Shown here in pieces: positions 1 to 8,184 of a DNA stretch of 22,424 nucleotides. The position numbers were made by a program, and so were the translations under genes. The stretch's first letter is position 1; every line of letters starts with the position of its first letter. Source of the stretch: a virus; IMG/VR virus record IMGVR_UViG_3300034521_000354, positions 1 to 22,424 of that record. One strand, 5' to 3'. The notes under the pieces are model-generated. The model was not told the DNA's origin, did not search any database, and worked only from the letters and a program-made list of their open reading frames with translations.

Positions 1-23
1 TTTTTCATTTTTCTTCCTATAAC

Positions 24-67
24 TTTGCAACCAATTTGGCAAAAATTTGCAGATGGTTTGGCACAAA
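24..67. repeat. Four phased 11-bp direct repeats near window edge
   Basis: Four consecutive 11-bp units begin TTTGCA (24), TTTGGCA (35), TTTGCA (46) and TTTGGCA (57). Units 1/3 and 2/4 match best, so there is also a 22-bp higher-order repeat. The surrounding 1-206 is very AT-rich, shows no convincing ORF and lies downstream of the last gene of the leftward operon. In Mu-like elements the genome end carries tandem roughly 22-bp transposase-binding sites, so an end-binding array is one possible reading; a regulator-binding array is another. The periodicity is seen directly; the role is inference. Confidence 0.55.
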
Positions 68-206
68 AAAGTCAACAAAAAAATAAATAATAGATTAATT
101 GTCTCATTAGTATATTCTGACAATTTGACAGTAAAAAGAGTTGTATATTAAAGAGCATCCATTGTATAATTAATTTAATTTTACAAATGTCCCAATATGA
201 CACACT

Positions 207-977
207 TTATATATTTCTCTTATGACAAATAATAATAAAATCTTCACATATACCCATGTTCTTTCTTTTCTCTGATGTAATTGTTTCAGAATATCTTATC
301 ATTTCTACGAAGAATCCGGAGTTCCTCAACCTGTCTTTAATATCCATCCCATACCATCGAACATGGTCCCATTGTCCGAAATGCTTTTCCCTTTCCTCAG
401 GCGTAATAATAGAAGGGTCTTCATAAGTTTTTTCAAATTTCTCGTTAATTGGCACCATTATAATTGCTATACCCATAGGCTTTAATATTCTATATAATTC
501 ATTAATAGCCTTTTTATCATCCGTGATATGTTCTAATATATGATTGCATATGATATAATCAAAGTAATTGTCCGGGTATTTAATATCTGTTAAATCAATT
601 TTCAATAATCCTTTTTCTGATATATCAGATGGGTAATAATCAATATTTCTTTTATTTTTGAATTTTTCGTAAAAACATAATTCGGGGGCAGGATGCAATA
701 ATTTAAAATTATCTTTCCTTGTTAATATATCTGTATCATTAATCAAATATAACCATAGAAGTCGATGCCTTCGCCAGGCTCCATTATCCGGCGTTAATAA
801 ATCGTTCCTATATTTTAGAAATTGCTTATAAGTTTTACCAGTGATAGGACAATAAACATTATCATCTCTGAAATTTGTTCTAAATAATTGGAACAGATAT
901 TTTAATCGGAATAAAATTTTCCTAAATATAATTCTAATTTGATAGGGGAGATATTTTTTTGCAATTTTTGTGATCAT
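207..977 (-). CDS. SAM-dependent methyltransferase, phage cargo gene
   Basis: A 256-aa class I SAM methyltransferase of the methyltransferase-11 type. A basic, amphipathic N-terminus (1-35) precedes a degenerate zinc-ribbon-like segment: only one Cys of the usual pairs is left (C43; the second pair position reads TPDNG before RRHRLLWLYL at 69-78). The SAM-binding region is at about 92-100 (LHPAPE), followed by acidic D118/D128, the NHILEHITDD motif (145-154) and the family signature FGQWDHVRWYG (200-210). Relatives known to me usually sit in bacterial surface-glycan or glycosyltransferase loci, so the substrate may be a cell-surface sugar, but it cannot be read from the sequence. The start lies 7 nt after the receptor-binding gene stop, so the two are probably cotranscribed. 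Position at the far end of the late operon resembles the moron slot that Mu uses for its modification genes. Confidence 0.8.
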   Translation of the reverse strand: MITKIAKKYLPYQIRIIFRKILFRLKYLFQLFRTNFRDDNVYCPITGKTYKQFLKYRNDLLTPDNGAWRRHRLLWLYLINDTDILTRKDNFKLLHPAPELCFYEKFKNKRNIDYYPSDISEKGLLKIDLTDIKYPDNYFDYIICNHILEHITDDKKAINELYRILKPMGIAIIMVPINEKFEKTYEDPSIITPEEREKHFGQWDHVRWYGMDIKDRLRNSGFFVEMIRYSETITSEKRKNMGICEDFIIICHKRNI

Positions 978-984
978 AATAATC

Positions 985-2628
985 CTATGCTGGTTTAGGG
1001 ATAGAATTCTGGAATGAAATATAACGAATTCCTGTTTCTCTTACATAAGGATAACGCGCAAATCTATTCTTATAATAAGAATATAATACAATCCATCTAT
1101 TAGTTTCTAATTTATGTATTTCACCCCATACCAATTTGGGATTACCTGAGAGACCATCAGGATTTTCATTATAAGCTGAATTCCCTGAGAGTAATGTACC
1201 ATGATTGGTATATGAGCCGGAATTTTCAACATTGGAAGTAGAGACACTTCTTAATTCTAATGCTCCCGTCGTTGTATTCATTAATATTATATATACGGTA
1301 TTATCTATTACTTTTGGCCCCATACACCAATAGGAAGATGACAATATATTAGAATTAATTAAAGTCCAATTTTGTAAATCAGAGCTTCTATATAAAGCGA
1401 TTGACTGTGCAGTTGCAGCATGAGAAAATAAATAAAAATAACTGCCAATTTCAATTAACCCTCCGAACATCCATTTTGAGCCGCTGCCGGCAATAGATGA
1501 AATCGGGTTGAATGTTTTTTTACTCCAATTTATTCCGTCTGTACTTTCGGCAAAGCACCATCTTGCCGAATGTAAACCGCCACCATAATTACTATCGCCT
1601 ACATAAGCCATTATATATTTGCCTTGGATGTTTGAATATATAACACTTCTGAGCCAGGCATTCCCGACATCATAACCTCCGCCATAGATATTTGTATCAA
1701 TATCAAGGACGGGCTTATTACCATTATGTAGTTTTTGCCATGGCGTTTCAAAAAAATGGTCGTTAATATGTTTTACGGCTAAGAATACTCTATCTGCTCT
1801 ACAGAAATCGGATTTTGTACGATCAGTTTCAGCGTCCGCTTCATCTGTTTGATATTTTTGCGTATTCCCAGAGTAATATAAATGTAATAAATTCCCTATT
1901 TGTAAAATTACAGGTCTATATATCTGTGAGCAATCTTCAAATTCAGCTAATTGTAATCCAGCTGTATTTGGATCAGGGCGTGGGGGTAATGCTTCTTTCT
2001 CTTTACAATAACTGGGTAATATGACTTCTCTATAGGGCCTATGTGATCCTGAAGTAGGGAAATAATCTGCATATTTATCGCTCGCTCCCCCGCTCGGCGT
2101 TGCCCATTGTCCGGCTCCATTAAGGAATTGTGAGCTATTGCCGCTAAGCTTGGGCAGAAATCCATGTCTTGTCGTAGTGGCATTAGTTGTACTTTCATCT
2201 TGCAAGTTCAAATCAGTATCTTTAATCTGTGCCCAGTTCCCTTGACCATTCATAAAATTATTAGCGAGATTGTTCAATTTTTTCAAAAATCCATGCCTTG
2301 CAGTTGTAGCATTCTGAGTCGCTTCATCTTGCAATTCCAGATCTGTATCCTTAACCTTAACCCAATTGCCTAAACCATTGAAAAATTGTGACGCTAACCC
2401 GGATAATTTTTTCATAAGTCCATGACGGTCAGTATTAACGTCGAGATTCGCATTGTCTGTAGGCTCGCCGAGTTGATCCAGTTTAACACCGGACATTAAT
2501 GTTTGCGGCGTCACTTTCTTGTTTTTTAACGACGGATCAGTTTCGCTTGCATCTACAATTTCCAGCAAATCCGCTGTCGGGTCTACTTGAGTGATAGTTG
2601 TTAATTCCGTAATTTTTTTGTCAGCCAT
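985..2628 (-). CDS. Tail fibre/receptor-binding protein with beta-propeller C-terminus
   Basis: A 547-aa protein. Residues 1-48 look like the short virion-attachment segment common in phage fibre proteins (ITELTTI... then LLEIVDAS). Three tandem 43-aa repeats follow at roughly 50-92, 93-135 and 136-178; each has an RHG(F/L)..KL core and ends in (N/G)G.G(N/Q)W. After a Gly/Ser hinge (about 176-182) the C-terminal 360 residues look like a glycosidase-type beta-propeller: they contain Asp-box-like turns such as STDGINW and SSDLQNW and many aromatic strands. It probably binds or trims host surface glycan at the tail tip. The ATG has a good AAAGGAG ribosome site. It follows the tail-tip gene by 13 nt and precedes the methyltransferase. 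Enzymatic activity is inference; no catalytic residues were assigned. Confidence 0.8.
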   Translation of the reverse strand: MADKKITELTTITQVDPTADLLEIVDASETDPSLKNKKVTPQTLMSGVKLDQLGEPTDNANLDVNTDRHGLMKKLSGLASQFFNGLGNWVKVKDTDLELQDEATQNATTARHGFLKKLNNLANNFMNGQGNWAQIKDTDLNLQDESTTNATTTRHGFLPKLSGNSSQFLNGAGQWATPSGGASDKYADYFPTSGSHRPYREVILPSYCKEKEALPPRPDPNTAGLQLAEFEDCSQIYRPVILQIGNLLHLYYSGNTQKYQTDEADAETDRTKSDFCRADRVFLAVKHINDHFFETPWQKLHNGNKPVLDIDTNIYGGGYDVGNAWLRSVIYSNIQGKYIMAYVGDSNYGGGLHSARWCFAESTDGINWSKKTFNPISSIAGSGSKWMFGGLIEIGSYFYLFSHAATAQSIALYRSSDLQNWTLINSNILSSSYWCMGPKVIDNTVYIILMNTTTGALELRSVSTSNVENSGSYTNHGTLLSGNSAYNENPDGLSGNPKLVWGEIHKLETNRWIVLYSYYKNRFARYPYVRETGIRYISFQNSIPKPA

Positions 2629-2641
2629 TTTATTAGCTCCT

Positions 2642-4084
2642 TTATATTATTCTTTTATTTCCATCTTCGGTAAGTCGATTATATCCGTCTTCGAGTGTTC
2701 TGTATATTGTTTCCCCTACAATTTGTCCGCCTCCTAGTTCTTCGAGTAATCTTATTGAATCATTCTCGCACAATCTATATGCTCCATCTTCGAGCAGACG
2801 TCGACTATTAGGGATCACTCCAACTTCTCTCATATATATAGTGGTCTGATTTTTAAGTAAATCATATTCGAATTTCGTTGCGCGGAATAGTATATCAGAG
2901 TCGTATAATTTATAATATTGATTTGGCGACCATTGATTATATGTTCCTCTTACGGTTAATTTACATTTCAATCTGGGATATTTAATATAATCCCAGTTTT
3001 GAATGCCCGCCCAATAATAAAGAGAATTATATCCGGCATTAGAGCCGTCAATTTTTTTATAAGTGATTTGGTTAAATTCGACCCAATAGATCTGGGATTG
3101 ATATGAAATTGCAATTCCGGAGAAACCTCCGCCTGGCCATGTGCCCGCCGGCTGGTCAATAATAATTTCTTCGCAATGGTCATCATCTTCCGTATAGTTA
3201 CCATATGTTTCAATATAATAATTAGACTCGTTATTTTTCGGATAAGAACCTTTCCATACTTTAATCTTAATGCCTGCGATCCTATCAATCATTTCATATT
3301 CCGGGGACTCGTATATTTCAGTTTTTTTGATTTCTCTTATAATATTATTTTCTGCAAATCTAGGTAATAAATAAATAGTTCGATTGAAGCCGATGTAAAG
3401 GATTAAATTATAATTTAAACATATTGATTTAAGAAGACTCAATAAATCTTCATAATTATTATCAGCGCTGAAATAAAAAGATAGCGCCGCTCTGAATTCT
3501 GAGAAGGGGAAAGTTAGATACTCGGCGCCCACTAAAATTCTGCCTTCCATAGTAGAATATATCTGTACCTGATTTATATAATTATCATCTTCGAAGATCG
3601 GGTTAATAAAGAAATCCTGAATTATGTCGGGAATCTTTCTAGTAGCGTCCAAATCTGCATAACCAAATGGATTAGTTCTTGGATCGATTTCTTTCAATCG
3701 TGTGGTTTGATCTAAAAAAGTCATTTTAATTACTTTCCCATCAAGAGATAATGTCTCGGGGTCTTTATCTATGTAGCCTTGCCATATCAGATCATCATTT
3801 AACTTTATGTATACGCTGCACCAATTATTCTCAATCCTATCTTTAACATATTTGAATAGTTCTATAATATCCTTTATATGCATATTAAAATATAATTCAA
3901 TATTGATTTCGCCCGGGAAGAAAATTATATCGGAATCTTCATCAGAGCCCAATGTTATATTGCTAATATCCTTAATTATTGCGCTAATAATATATTCAAG
4001 GCTATGAGCTTGTAAAGCAATATCTATAGATAACAGACCGTCGGGAGTAGTAGTTTCTGCATGTATAATACTAATACCTGTCAT
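2642..4084 (-). CDS. Putative tail-tip/hub protein
   Basis: A 480-aa protein between tape measure and receptor-binding gene, the position of distal tail or hub proteins. The sequence is beta-rich, with many short Ile/Tyr/Trp strands and no membrane segment. Residues 80-140 (IKLNDDLIWQGYIDKD... KMTFLDQTTRLKEID) resemble the OB/hub-like N-terminal part of phage tail-tip proteins. The last 55 residues contain degenerate repeats of the type RLLEDG..RL.E (five or so copies), an element often seen in phage tail proteins. The start codon is 1 nt after the tape-measure stop and has no clear ribosome site, so translational coupling is likely. Family assignment rests on position and general character, not on a recognised signature. 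Confidence 0.6.
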   Translation of the reverse strand: MTGISIIHAETTTPDGLLSIDIALQAHSLEYIISAIIKDISNITLGSDEDSDIIFFPGEINIELYFNMHIKDIIELFKYVKDRIENNWCSVYIKLNDDLIWQGYIDKDPETLSLDGKVIKMTFLDQTTRLKEIDPRTNPFGYADLDATRKIPDIIQDFFINPIFEDDNYINQVQIYSTMEGRILVGAEYLTFPFSEFRAALSFYFSADNNYEDLLSLLKSICLNYNLILYIGFNRTIYLLPRFAENNIIREIKKTEIYESPEYEMIDRIAGIKIKVWKGSYPKNNESNYYIETYGNYTEDDDHCEEIIIDQPAGTWPGGGFSGIAISYQSQIYWVEFNQITYKKIDGSNAGYNSLYYWAGIQNWDYIKYPRLKCKLTVRGTYNQWSPNQYYKLYDSDILFRATKFEYDLLKNQTTIYMREVGVIPNSRRLLEDGAYRLCENDSIRLLEELGGGQIVGETIYRTLEDGYNRLTEDGNKRII

Positions 4085-4085
4085 A

Positions 4086-6299
4086 TTAAAATTTTAATTT
4101 ATTTTTCCTGATTTTATTTTTCTCGTATCCAGCGACCCAATCATAACCTTTTAATCTGAAAGATAGTTGATTTGGCCATTCCTCAAGTTTTATGTTCATT
4201 TTTCTCAATTCCTCAATTAGAACATTATTATTATTATCCATCCCTGCATATATTTGAGGTCTGAGTTCTGTCCGGAATAATTCAATGAATGTCTTTTCGG
4301 GCGCTATTATTTCGTCATGCCAGCCTTCGAAAAATCCGATTTCACCTTTTTTAAGTCTTCCGCCTTCCTGGAACCGTGGCGGTTTAGCCTGAGCAATTTC
4401 TTTAATTTGAGCGGCTGCGCTTATTGCTACGGCTCCAGCAGCGATATAATTGAATGGCGGCGGGAAAGCGGCAAGCGCCGTCAGATATGCCTCTTTTGCT
4501 TTCAGAAATGCGTTAAACATTGCCGCTAATTTAGCCATCACGGTATATTGATTAAAACCCGCCGCAATGAAATTAAGCACCTGAGCCTGCAATTGCATTC
4601 TATATGTAGCCTCTTCGCTATATAACCATTTTTCGAATTCAGTTAAATCCTGCGTTATTTTTTTTGAATCTTCAGCATGTTGACTTTCTATATAATTCAA
4701 TGTTTCGGCGCTGATTGTTTTTATTTGTATTTTTTGTCTTTCAGCGGTTTCAAATCCTCTAATATTAGTATCAGTCAAATCTTTATATTGTTTGTATTCG
4801 TTTTCAGTAATTCTGTAATTAATTTCTGTTATATCTTGGCCGTATTTCTCATATAATTTTTTTCTTTCTTCCAGATGTTGTCTCTGTAATAACGTTATTA
4901 AATTTTCATTATCCGTCTCTATCTTGAGCATATTCATTTCATGTTCTTGTCTAAGCTCAAGTTTTTGTCTCAATAAGTCGAATTCTTTCTTTAATTCATC
5001 CTCATTTTTTGAGCCGCCGGTAGATTGCGTATTTTCGAGAGTATGCGGACGTACAATTAATTCGCTTAGCAGTTTATTTCTTTCCTGACTCAGAAGGAAT
5101 TTACGCGTAGAATCAATGTCTTTTTGATTTAATTCTTTTTCGATTTCAGCCAGTCTTAGTTTTCTATAATTTTCATGGTAAATTTTAAGATTCTCCGCCG
5201 CTTTTTCTTCGCCTTCTGCAATACTGAACCATAAACCTGCGATTGCCGTTAGACCAAGAGCGAGCCAACCGGCCGGACCCATGCTAATCTGCAAGGTGGC
5301 AAGACTTACTTTTAATTTCGTTAGCGCCGGGATAAATCCTGTTATTATATTTTTTACAACCGCAGTAATGCCTGTCGCATTAAGCGTTACCATTGCAATT
5401 GTCAAGGTAGAAGTAAGCCCTATAAGCCCGGATAATTCCGGAGATAGTTTGTTTATTTTATTAATAATTTCTGTAATAGCGTCAAGTAGAGGGGCAAGAG
5501 CTTTCCCGATTAATTCTCCGGTAGCTCTTTGAACATTCACCAAGGCATCTCTGAAGTTCGATAATTTTCCCCCGAGCTTTTCAGATTGTTTTTCGAGTAT
5601 TCCATAAAATCTTCCGCCTTCGCTCGTAACGTCTATGAATGCCTGCTTGACCATTTGGGCGGAAATATTCCCTGCTTCCATTTCCTTCTTAAGACTTGCA
5701 ATAGATTTGCCTGTCTTCTCGGCAATTACCTGTAGAGGGTTAAAACCGGCATTGATTAATTGCAGAAGGTCTTGACCCATCAATCTGCCGGCGCTTTGGA
5801 TTTGAGCAAATGCGAGCGTTAGAGATCGTAACTTCTCCGCATTCCCGCCGGAGATGTCTCCTAACATGCGTAATGTAGGCAATATTTCTTCGGCGGCGAT
5901 ATTGAAGTTTAGTAACGTTTTTGCTGCATCTTGTAAAGTGGTAAATTCGAGCGGCGTTTTAGCTGAATATTCCCTCAATTCCCGCATCATTTCAGTAGCT
6001 TTCTCTGCATTCCCTAATAGCACTTCGAAAGCGACTTTTGCCTGTTCATCATTCACATATATGTCTATAGGCGTTGCAAACAAGCCGGATAAAACGCTAA
6101 ATGTTTCCTGGAGCCCTTGAATCAGATTCCTCGCCTGGGCGAAAGAATGCACCATTTTTTCGCCCGAATTTCGACTTTCATTGCCCGCCTGTCTGATTTT
6201 GGATGCGAGTTTATTAAGATCGGTTTCAACCAGGTTAAGGGTTGCAATCGATTCTTTCCCGTCGATTGTTAATTTTAATTTTATTTCGTTGTCAGGCAT
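4086..6299 (-). CDS. Tail tape measure protein
   Basis: A 737-aa tape measure protein that sets tail length and is threaded through the tail tube. The N-terminus (about 1-60) is coiled coil, and residues 70-270 match the classical tape-measure N-terminal domain: VAFEVLLGNAEKATEMMRELREYS, the TPLEFTTLQDAAKTLL segment, and LMGQDLLQLINAGFNPLQVIAEKTGKS. A hydrophobic stretch at about 285-365 is followed by long charged coiled coil (about 370-560). The C-terminal part has the usual Ala-rich segment, then FQEGGRLKKGEIGFFEGWHDEII, common at tape-measure ends. At about 1.5 angstrom per residue the tail would be roughly 110 nm (rule of thumb). No strong ribosome site precedes the ATG. It is separated from the upstream chaperone gene by about 150 nt, the largest gap in this operon. 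Confidence 0.92.
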   Translation of the reverse strand: MPDNEIKLKLTIDGKESIATLNLVETDLNKLASKIRQAGNESRNSGEKMVHSFAQARNLIQGLQETFSVLSGLFATPIDIYVNDEQAKVAFEVLLGNAEKATEMMRELREYSAKTPLEFTTLQDAAKTLLNFNIAAEEILPTLRMLGDISGGNAEKLRSLTLAFAQIQSAGRLMGQDLLQLINAGFNPLQVIAEKTGKSIASLKKEMEAGNISAQMVKQAFIDVTSEGGRFYGILEKQSEKLGGKLSNFRDALVNVQRATGELIGKALAPLLDAITEIINKINKLSPELSGLIGLTSTLTIAMVTLNATGITAVVKNIITGFIPALTKLKVSLATLQISMGPAGWLALGLTAIAGLWFSIAEGEEKAAENLKIYHENYRKLRLAEIEKELNQKDIDSTRKFLLSQERNKLLSELIVRPHTLENTQSTGGSKNEDELKKEFDLLRQKLELRQEHEMNMLKIETDNENLITLLQRQHLEERKKLYEKYGQDITEINYRITENEYKQYKDLTDTNIRGFETAERQKIQIKTISAETLNYIESQHAEDSKKITQDLTEFEKWLYSEEATYRMQLQAQVLNFIAAGFNQYTVMAKLAAMFNAFLKAKEAYLTALAAFPPPFNYIAAGAVAISAAAQIKEIAQAKPPRFQEGGRLKKGEIGFFEGWHDEIIAPEKTFIELFRTELRPQIYAGMDNNNNVLIEELRKMNIKLEEWPNQLSFRLKGYDWVAGYEKNKIRKNKLKF

Positions 6300-6344
6300 T
6301 GATTCTTAATTGTCTTTTCATTATAATTAAAAAGGAGGCGTAAA

Positions 6345-6452
6345 ATGACTTATTTTATAATAATTATAGCGTTAATTATATCTTATTATTTGGCGAATAA
6401 TTTAATTAAGCCTATTGATTCAGATCCATTTCGAAATTATGACGACGATTAA
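6345..6452 (+). CDS. 35-aa membrane protein, opposite strand to tail operon
   Basis: A short plus-strand ORF of 35 codons preceded by an excellent ribosome site (AAAGGAGG, 7 nt before ATG). The product has a hydrophobic stretch at residues 4-18 (Phe/Ile/Leu-rich), then a polar acidic tail ending YDDD. Topology would be a single-pass inner-membrane miniprotein. It fills the otherwise empty interval between the tape-measure start and the end of the frameshifted chaperone extension, with which its stop region overlaps by 4 nt in convergent orientation. No family is recognised. Against it: no obvious plus-strand promoter was identified, and short hydrophobic ORFs arise easily in AT-rich DNA. The strong ribosome site is the main support. 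Confidence 0.5.
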   Translation: MTYFIIIIALIISYYLANNLIKPIDSDPFRNYDDD

Positions 6453-6999
6453 CTTTTCTTATATTTTTTCCATTCCGCAATCCTGAATTTCAACATATTA
6501 AGATATTTTACTCGCTTCATATAATAATAATCATAGCACTCTGCCACATCAATTTTTTCTATTAATGCAGCTTTGCTAATATCTCCTTCGGCGAGTTCAT
6601 ATTTAATAGAATCTATTTCATTAAAATCGATTTGAGGACTATAAGGTATAACGTCTAACTTGCTGAAGCCTTCAAGTTCTTTTTCAGAACGTTTTATCTC
6701 AGTATTTAATCTTATAAGGCGTTCTCGATATTTTTTATCAAACTTTCTTTTCGCGAAAAAAAATCCTCTATGATTTTGGTTATGGTATCAATATCATTCT
6801 CATACAATTCGCCTTCAATGGGATTGTCAAGAATAAGATTCAATAATTGAATTAATAAACCATTTGCGAGCAAAGATATTAATGCATTGGGAGAATTATC
6901 GCCATGCTGTAATTCGGATAATAATTTAATTATCTCCCCCCATTCTTTCAGGGTATATTTTTCTTTCAGTTTATAATTTTTCCCGTTTATCTGGTACAT
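6449..6999 (-). CDS. Frameshifted tail assembly chaperone (G-T-type fusion)
   Basis: The -1 frame that overlaps the end of the 95-aa gene stays open for about 100 codons after it but has no start codon of its own before an internal Met near its C-terminus. Joined by a -1 slip at T TTT TTT (6763-6757), the product is about 183 aa: 81 residues of the short protein, then 102 residues beginning FAKRKFDKKYRERL and ending EWKKYKKS. This is the layout of lambda G/GT and the analogous Mu-type tail chaperones, which sit just upstream of the tape measure, as here. The extension is charged, helical and rich in Lys/Glu/Tyr, as T-domains often are. A second possible slip site, A AAA AAT, lies at 6736-6730. 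No strong downstream stem-loop was seen. The frames and heptamer are observed; the frameshift itself is inferred. Confidence 0.75.
6712..6999 (-). CDS. Tail assembly chaperone, short form
   Basis: A 95-aa protein translated from ATG with AGAGGAG as ribosome site, overlapping the preceding gene by 29 nt. It is mostly helical: MYQINGKNYKLKEKYTLKEWGEIIKLLSEL at the N-terminus, then a Leu/Ile-rich middle. It resembles the gpG-like first half of tail chaperone pairs, which coat the tape measure during tail assembly. The stop TAA at 6714-6712 lies about 43 nt beyond the slippery heptamer, so ordinary translation makes this form and a minority of ribosomes would make the long form. Assignment is from gene order and the frameshift arrangement rather than a sequence signature. 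Confidence 0.75.
   Translation of the reverse strand: MYQINGKNYKLKEKYTLKEWGEIIKLLSELQHGDNSPNALISLLANGLLIQLLNLILDNPIEGELYENDIDTITKIIEDFFSRKESLIKNIENAL
6757..6763 (-). promoter_or_regulatory. Candidate -1 ribosomal slippery heptamer
   Basis: On the coding strand the run of eight T is read GAT TTT TTT TCG, giving T TTT TTT in the zero frame, a canonical X XXY YYZ heptamer. A -1 slip enters the frame that continues open to 6449. It is a plausible alternative that the A AAA AAT at 6736-6730 is used instead. Confidence 0.6.
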
Positions 7000-7222
7000 T
7001 TTTCTCCTCTTTTATCTTTGTTATTTCGCCTTTGCTGACGATTTTATTCCCCGGGATTGATTTTATTAGATAAGATATTGATTCCTCGGGCACATCGCAG
7101 TTCAATGTATCGTTTTCAATAATATTTTGGAGGCGCGTACTGGTATAGAATATCTCATTATTGTTTCTATCGAAAGTTCTTACCGAATAATTTCCTTTAC
7201 CTATTTTAATTTTAAGCTTCAT
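6971..7222 (-). CDS. Small hypothetical tail protein
   Basis: An 83-aa basic protein starting MKLKIKIGKGNYSVRTFDRNNNEIFYTST. The ATG at 7222 is chosen because AAGGAGG lies 7 nt upstream; the longer open frame up to 7345 would overlap the tail tube gene and lacks a ribosome site. The N-terminal half alternates short strands and turns, and the C-terminus is Lys/Glu-rich. It lies between tail tube and tail chaperones, 10 nt after the tube gene and overlapping the next gene by 29 nt. No family recognised; a small tail-associated or chaperone-partner role is inferred from position only. Confidence 0.75.
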   Translation of the reverse strand: MKLKIKIGKGNYSVRTFDRNNNEIFYTSTRLQNIIENDTLNCDVPEESISYLIKSIPGNKIVSKGEITKIKEEKNVPDKREKL

Positions 7223-7232
7223 TATAACCTCC

Positions 7233-8183
7233 TTAATAGCCGAATCTGACAGTTCCGCCGGTCGTACCCTTTGTATCAGAGACATCTCCGCCGTTTGTAT
7301 CGCCATAAAGGAATTGTATCGAATATAACGGCACGCGTCCTTCAAGCGTTATCGCAAGAGTTCTCTCGTCGTCATTAATCATGAATTCGTCAGTCTGTGA
7401 TAATACATTAGCATTGAAATCGAATTTATCATAGTAATTGCCTGCATTCTTTTCCTGCCATATTACAGGATCGAGCAGACCTTTATTAAGACGATTAACA
7501 AGATCTTGAATTGAAGCTTCTCTTCCGGTAATTTGCAGAGTGATCATAATATTATCCGTTAAGGACATATTCACTTCCTCTGCTTTTTTGCTCTCGTTTT
7601 TTATATTGAGTGAGCGTGCAGTAAAATATATAGACGAGCCGAGCGATACCGTAGCGGGCTTTTCAATTTTGTCCAGCCTGGCTGCGCGATATAAGGTAAG
7701 ATCAGTGCCGTCGTCGGTAATGGAAGGGAATGTAACTTCTGTAGTATTGTCGGCGGTATCTATGAATGCAACTGCGTCCTCAAATGGCAATGCCCGTTCT
7801 AGTGTTATTTTGCATCTGCGTCCGTCCATATCATATGTCAAATCGAAGTCCAATCCGAATTCTTTACCATTATCGAATTTGAAGACGTCTTTGTTAGAGG
7901 CATTCTGTTTCTGCGTGATAATCTGCGCGTCTACATTCCCGTTTACCCAATCGAGCATTTTTTTAAGAGTGAAAATCGTAGGCTGCAACATTTCGCCTTC
8001 GAGATTAAAATTGATTGCATTTCGGAATTTGCGTTTGCGGCTATCTTCCTGCTGCTTATAATGACTTATTTTCAATGTTGCATCTTTACGAATTCCGAAT
8101 GCGATTGGGTCTACCGGGGTTGTGCTCAAAGTTCCTTTGTCGCAAAGTACAATTTGTTTTAATCCTGCCGGAGCGTAAGGCAT
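7233..8183 (-). CDS. Putative major tail tube protein
   Basis: A 316-aa protein beginning MPYAPAGLKQIVLCDKGTLS, rich in beta strands, with a middle segment KFDNGKEFGLDFDLTYDMDGRRCKITLERALPF typical of tail-tube-like beta sandwiches, and a Gly/Thr-rich C-terminus after the strand-forming LEGRVPLYSIQFLYG. No sheath-type gene is next to it. The position, between the lysis genes and the chaperone/tape-measure genes, is that of the tube gene in siphovirus-type tails. It starts 1 nt after the holin-like stop; its AAGGAGG ribosome site lies inside the last codons of that gene (Glu-Gly-Gly-stop), coupling the two. Abundance and tube role are inferred from position and composition. Confidence 0.7.
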   Translation of the reverse strand: MPYAPAGLKQIVLCDKGTLSTTPVDPIAFGIRKDATLKISHYKQQEDSRKRKFRNAINFNLEGEMLQPTIFTLKKMLDWVNGNVDAQIITQKQNASNKDVFKFDNGKEFGLDFDLTYDMDGRRCKITLERALPFEDAVAFIDTADNTTEVTFPSITDDGTDLTLYRAARLDKIEKPATVSLGSSIYFTARSLNIKNESKKAEEVNMSLTDNIMITLQITGREASIQDLVNRLNKGLLDPVIWQEKNAGNYYDKFDFNANVLSQTDEFMINDDERTLAITLEGRVPLYSIQFLYGDTNGGDVSDTKGTTGGTVRFGY

Positions 8184-8184
8184 T

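Noticed and set aside
125-170. TTGACA (125-130) with TATAAT (165-170) as a promoter
   Set aside because: Spacing is 34 nt, far from the usual 16-18 nt, and no rightward gene follows.
985-2628. Diversity-generating retroelement target in the receptor-binding gene
   Set aside because: No reverse transcriptase and no near-identical template/variable repeat pair was found in the window; the 43-aa repeats are ordinary fibre repeats.
7223-7345. Longer start for the small tail protein (124 aa)
   Set aside because: Would overlap the tube gene by over 100 nt and has no ribosome site, whereas ATG at 7222 has AAGGAGG.
7540-8061. 173-codon plus-strand ORF
   Set aside because: Lies wholly antisense to the tail tube gene, lacks a ribosome site and reads as low-complexity Ser/Leu shadow sequence.
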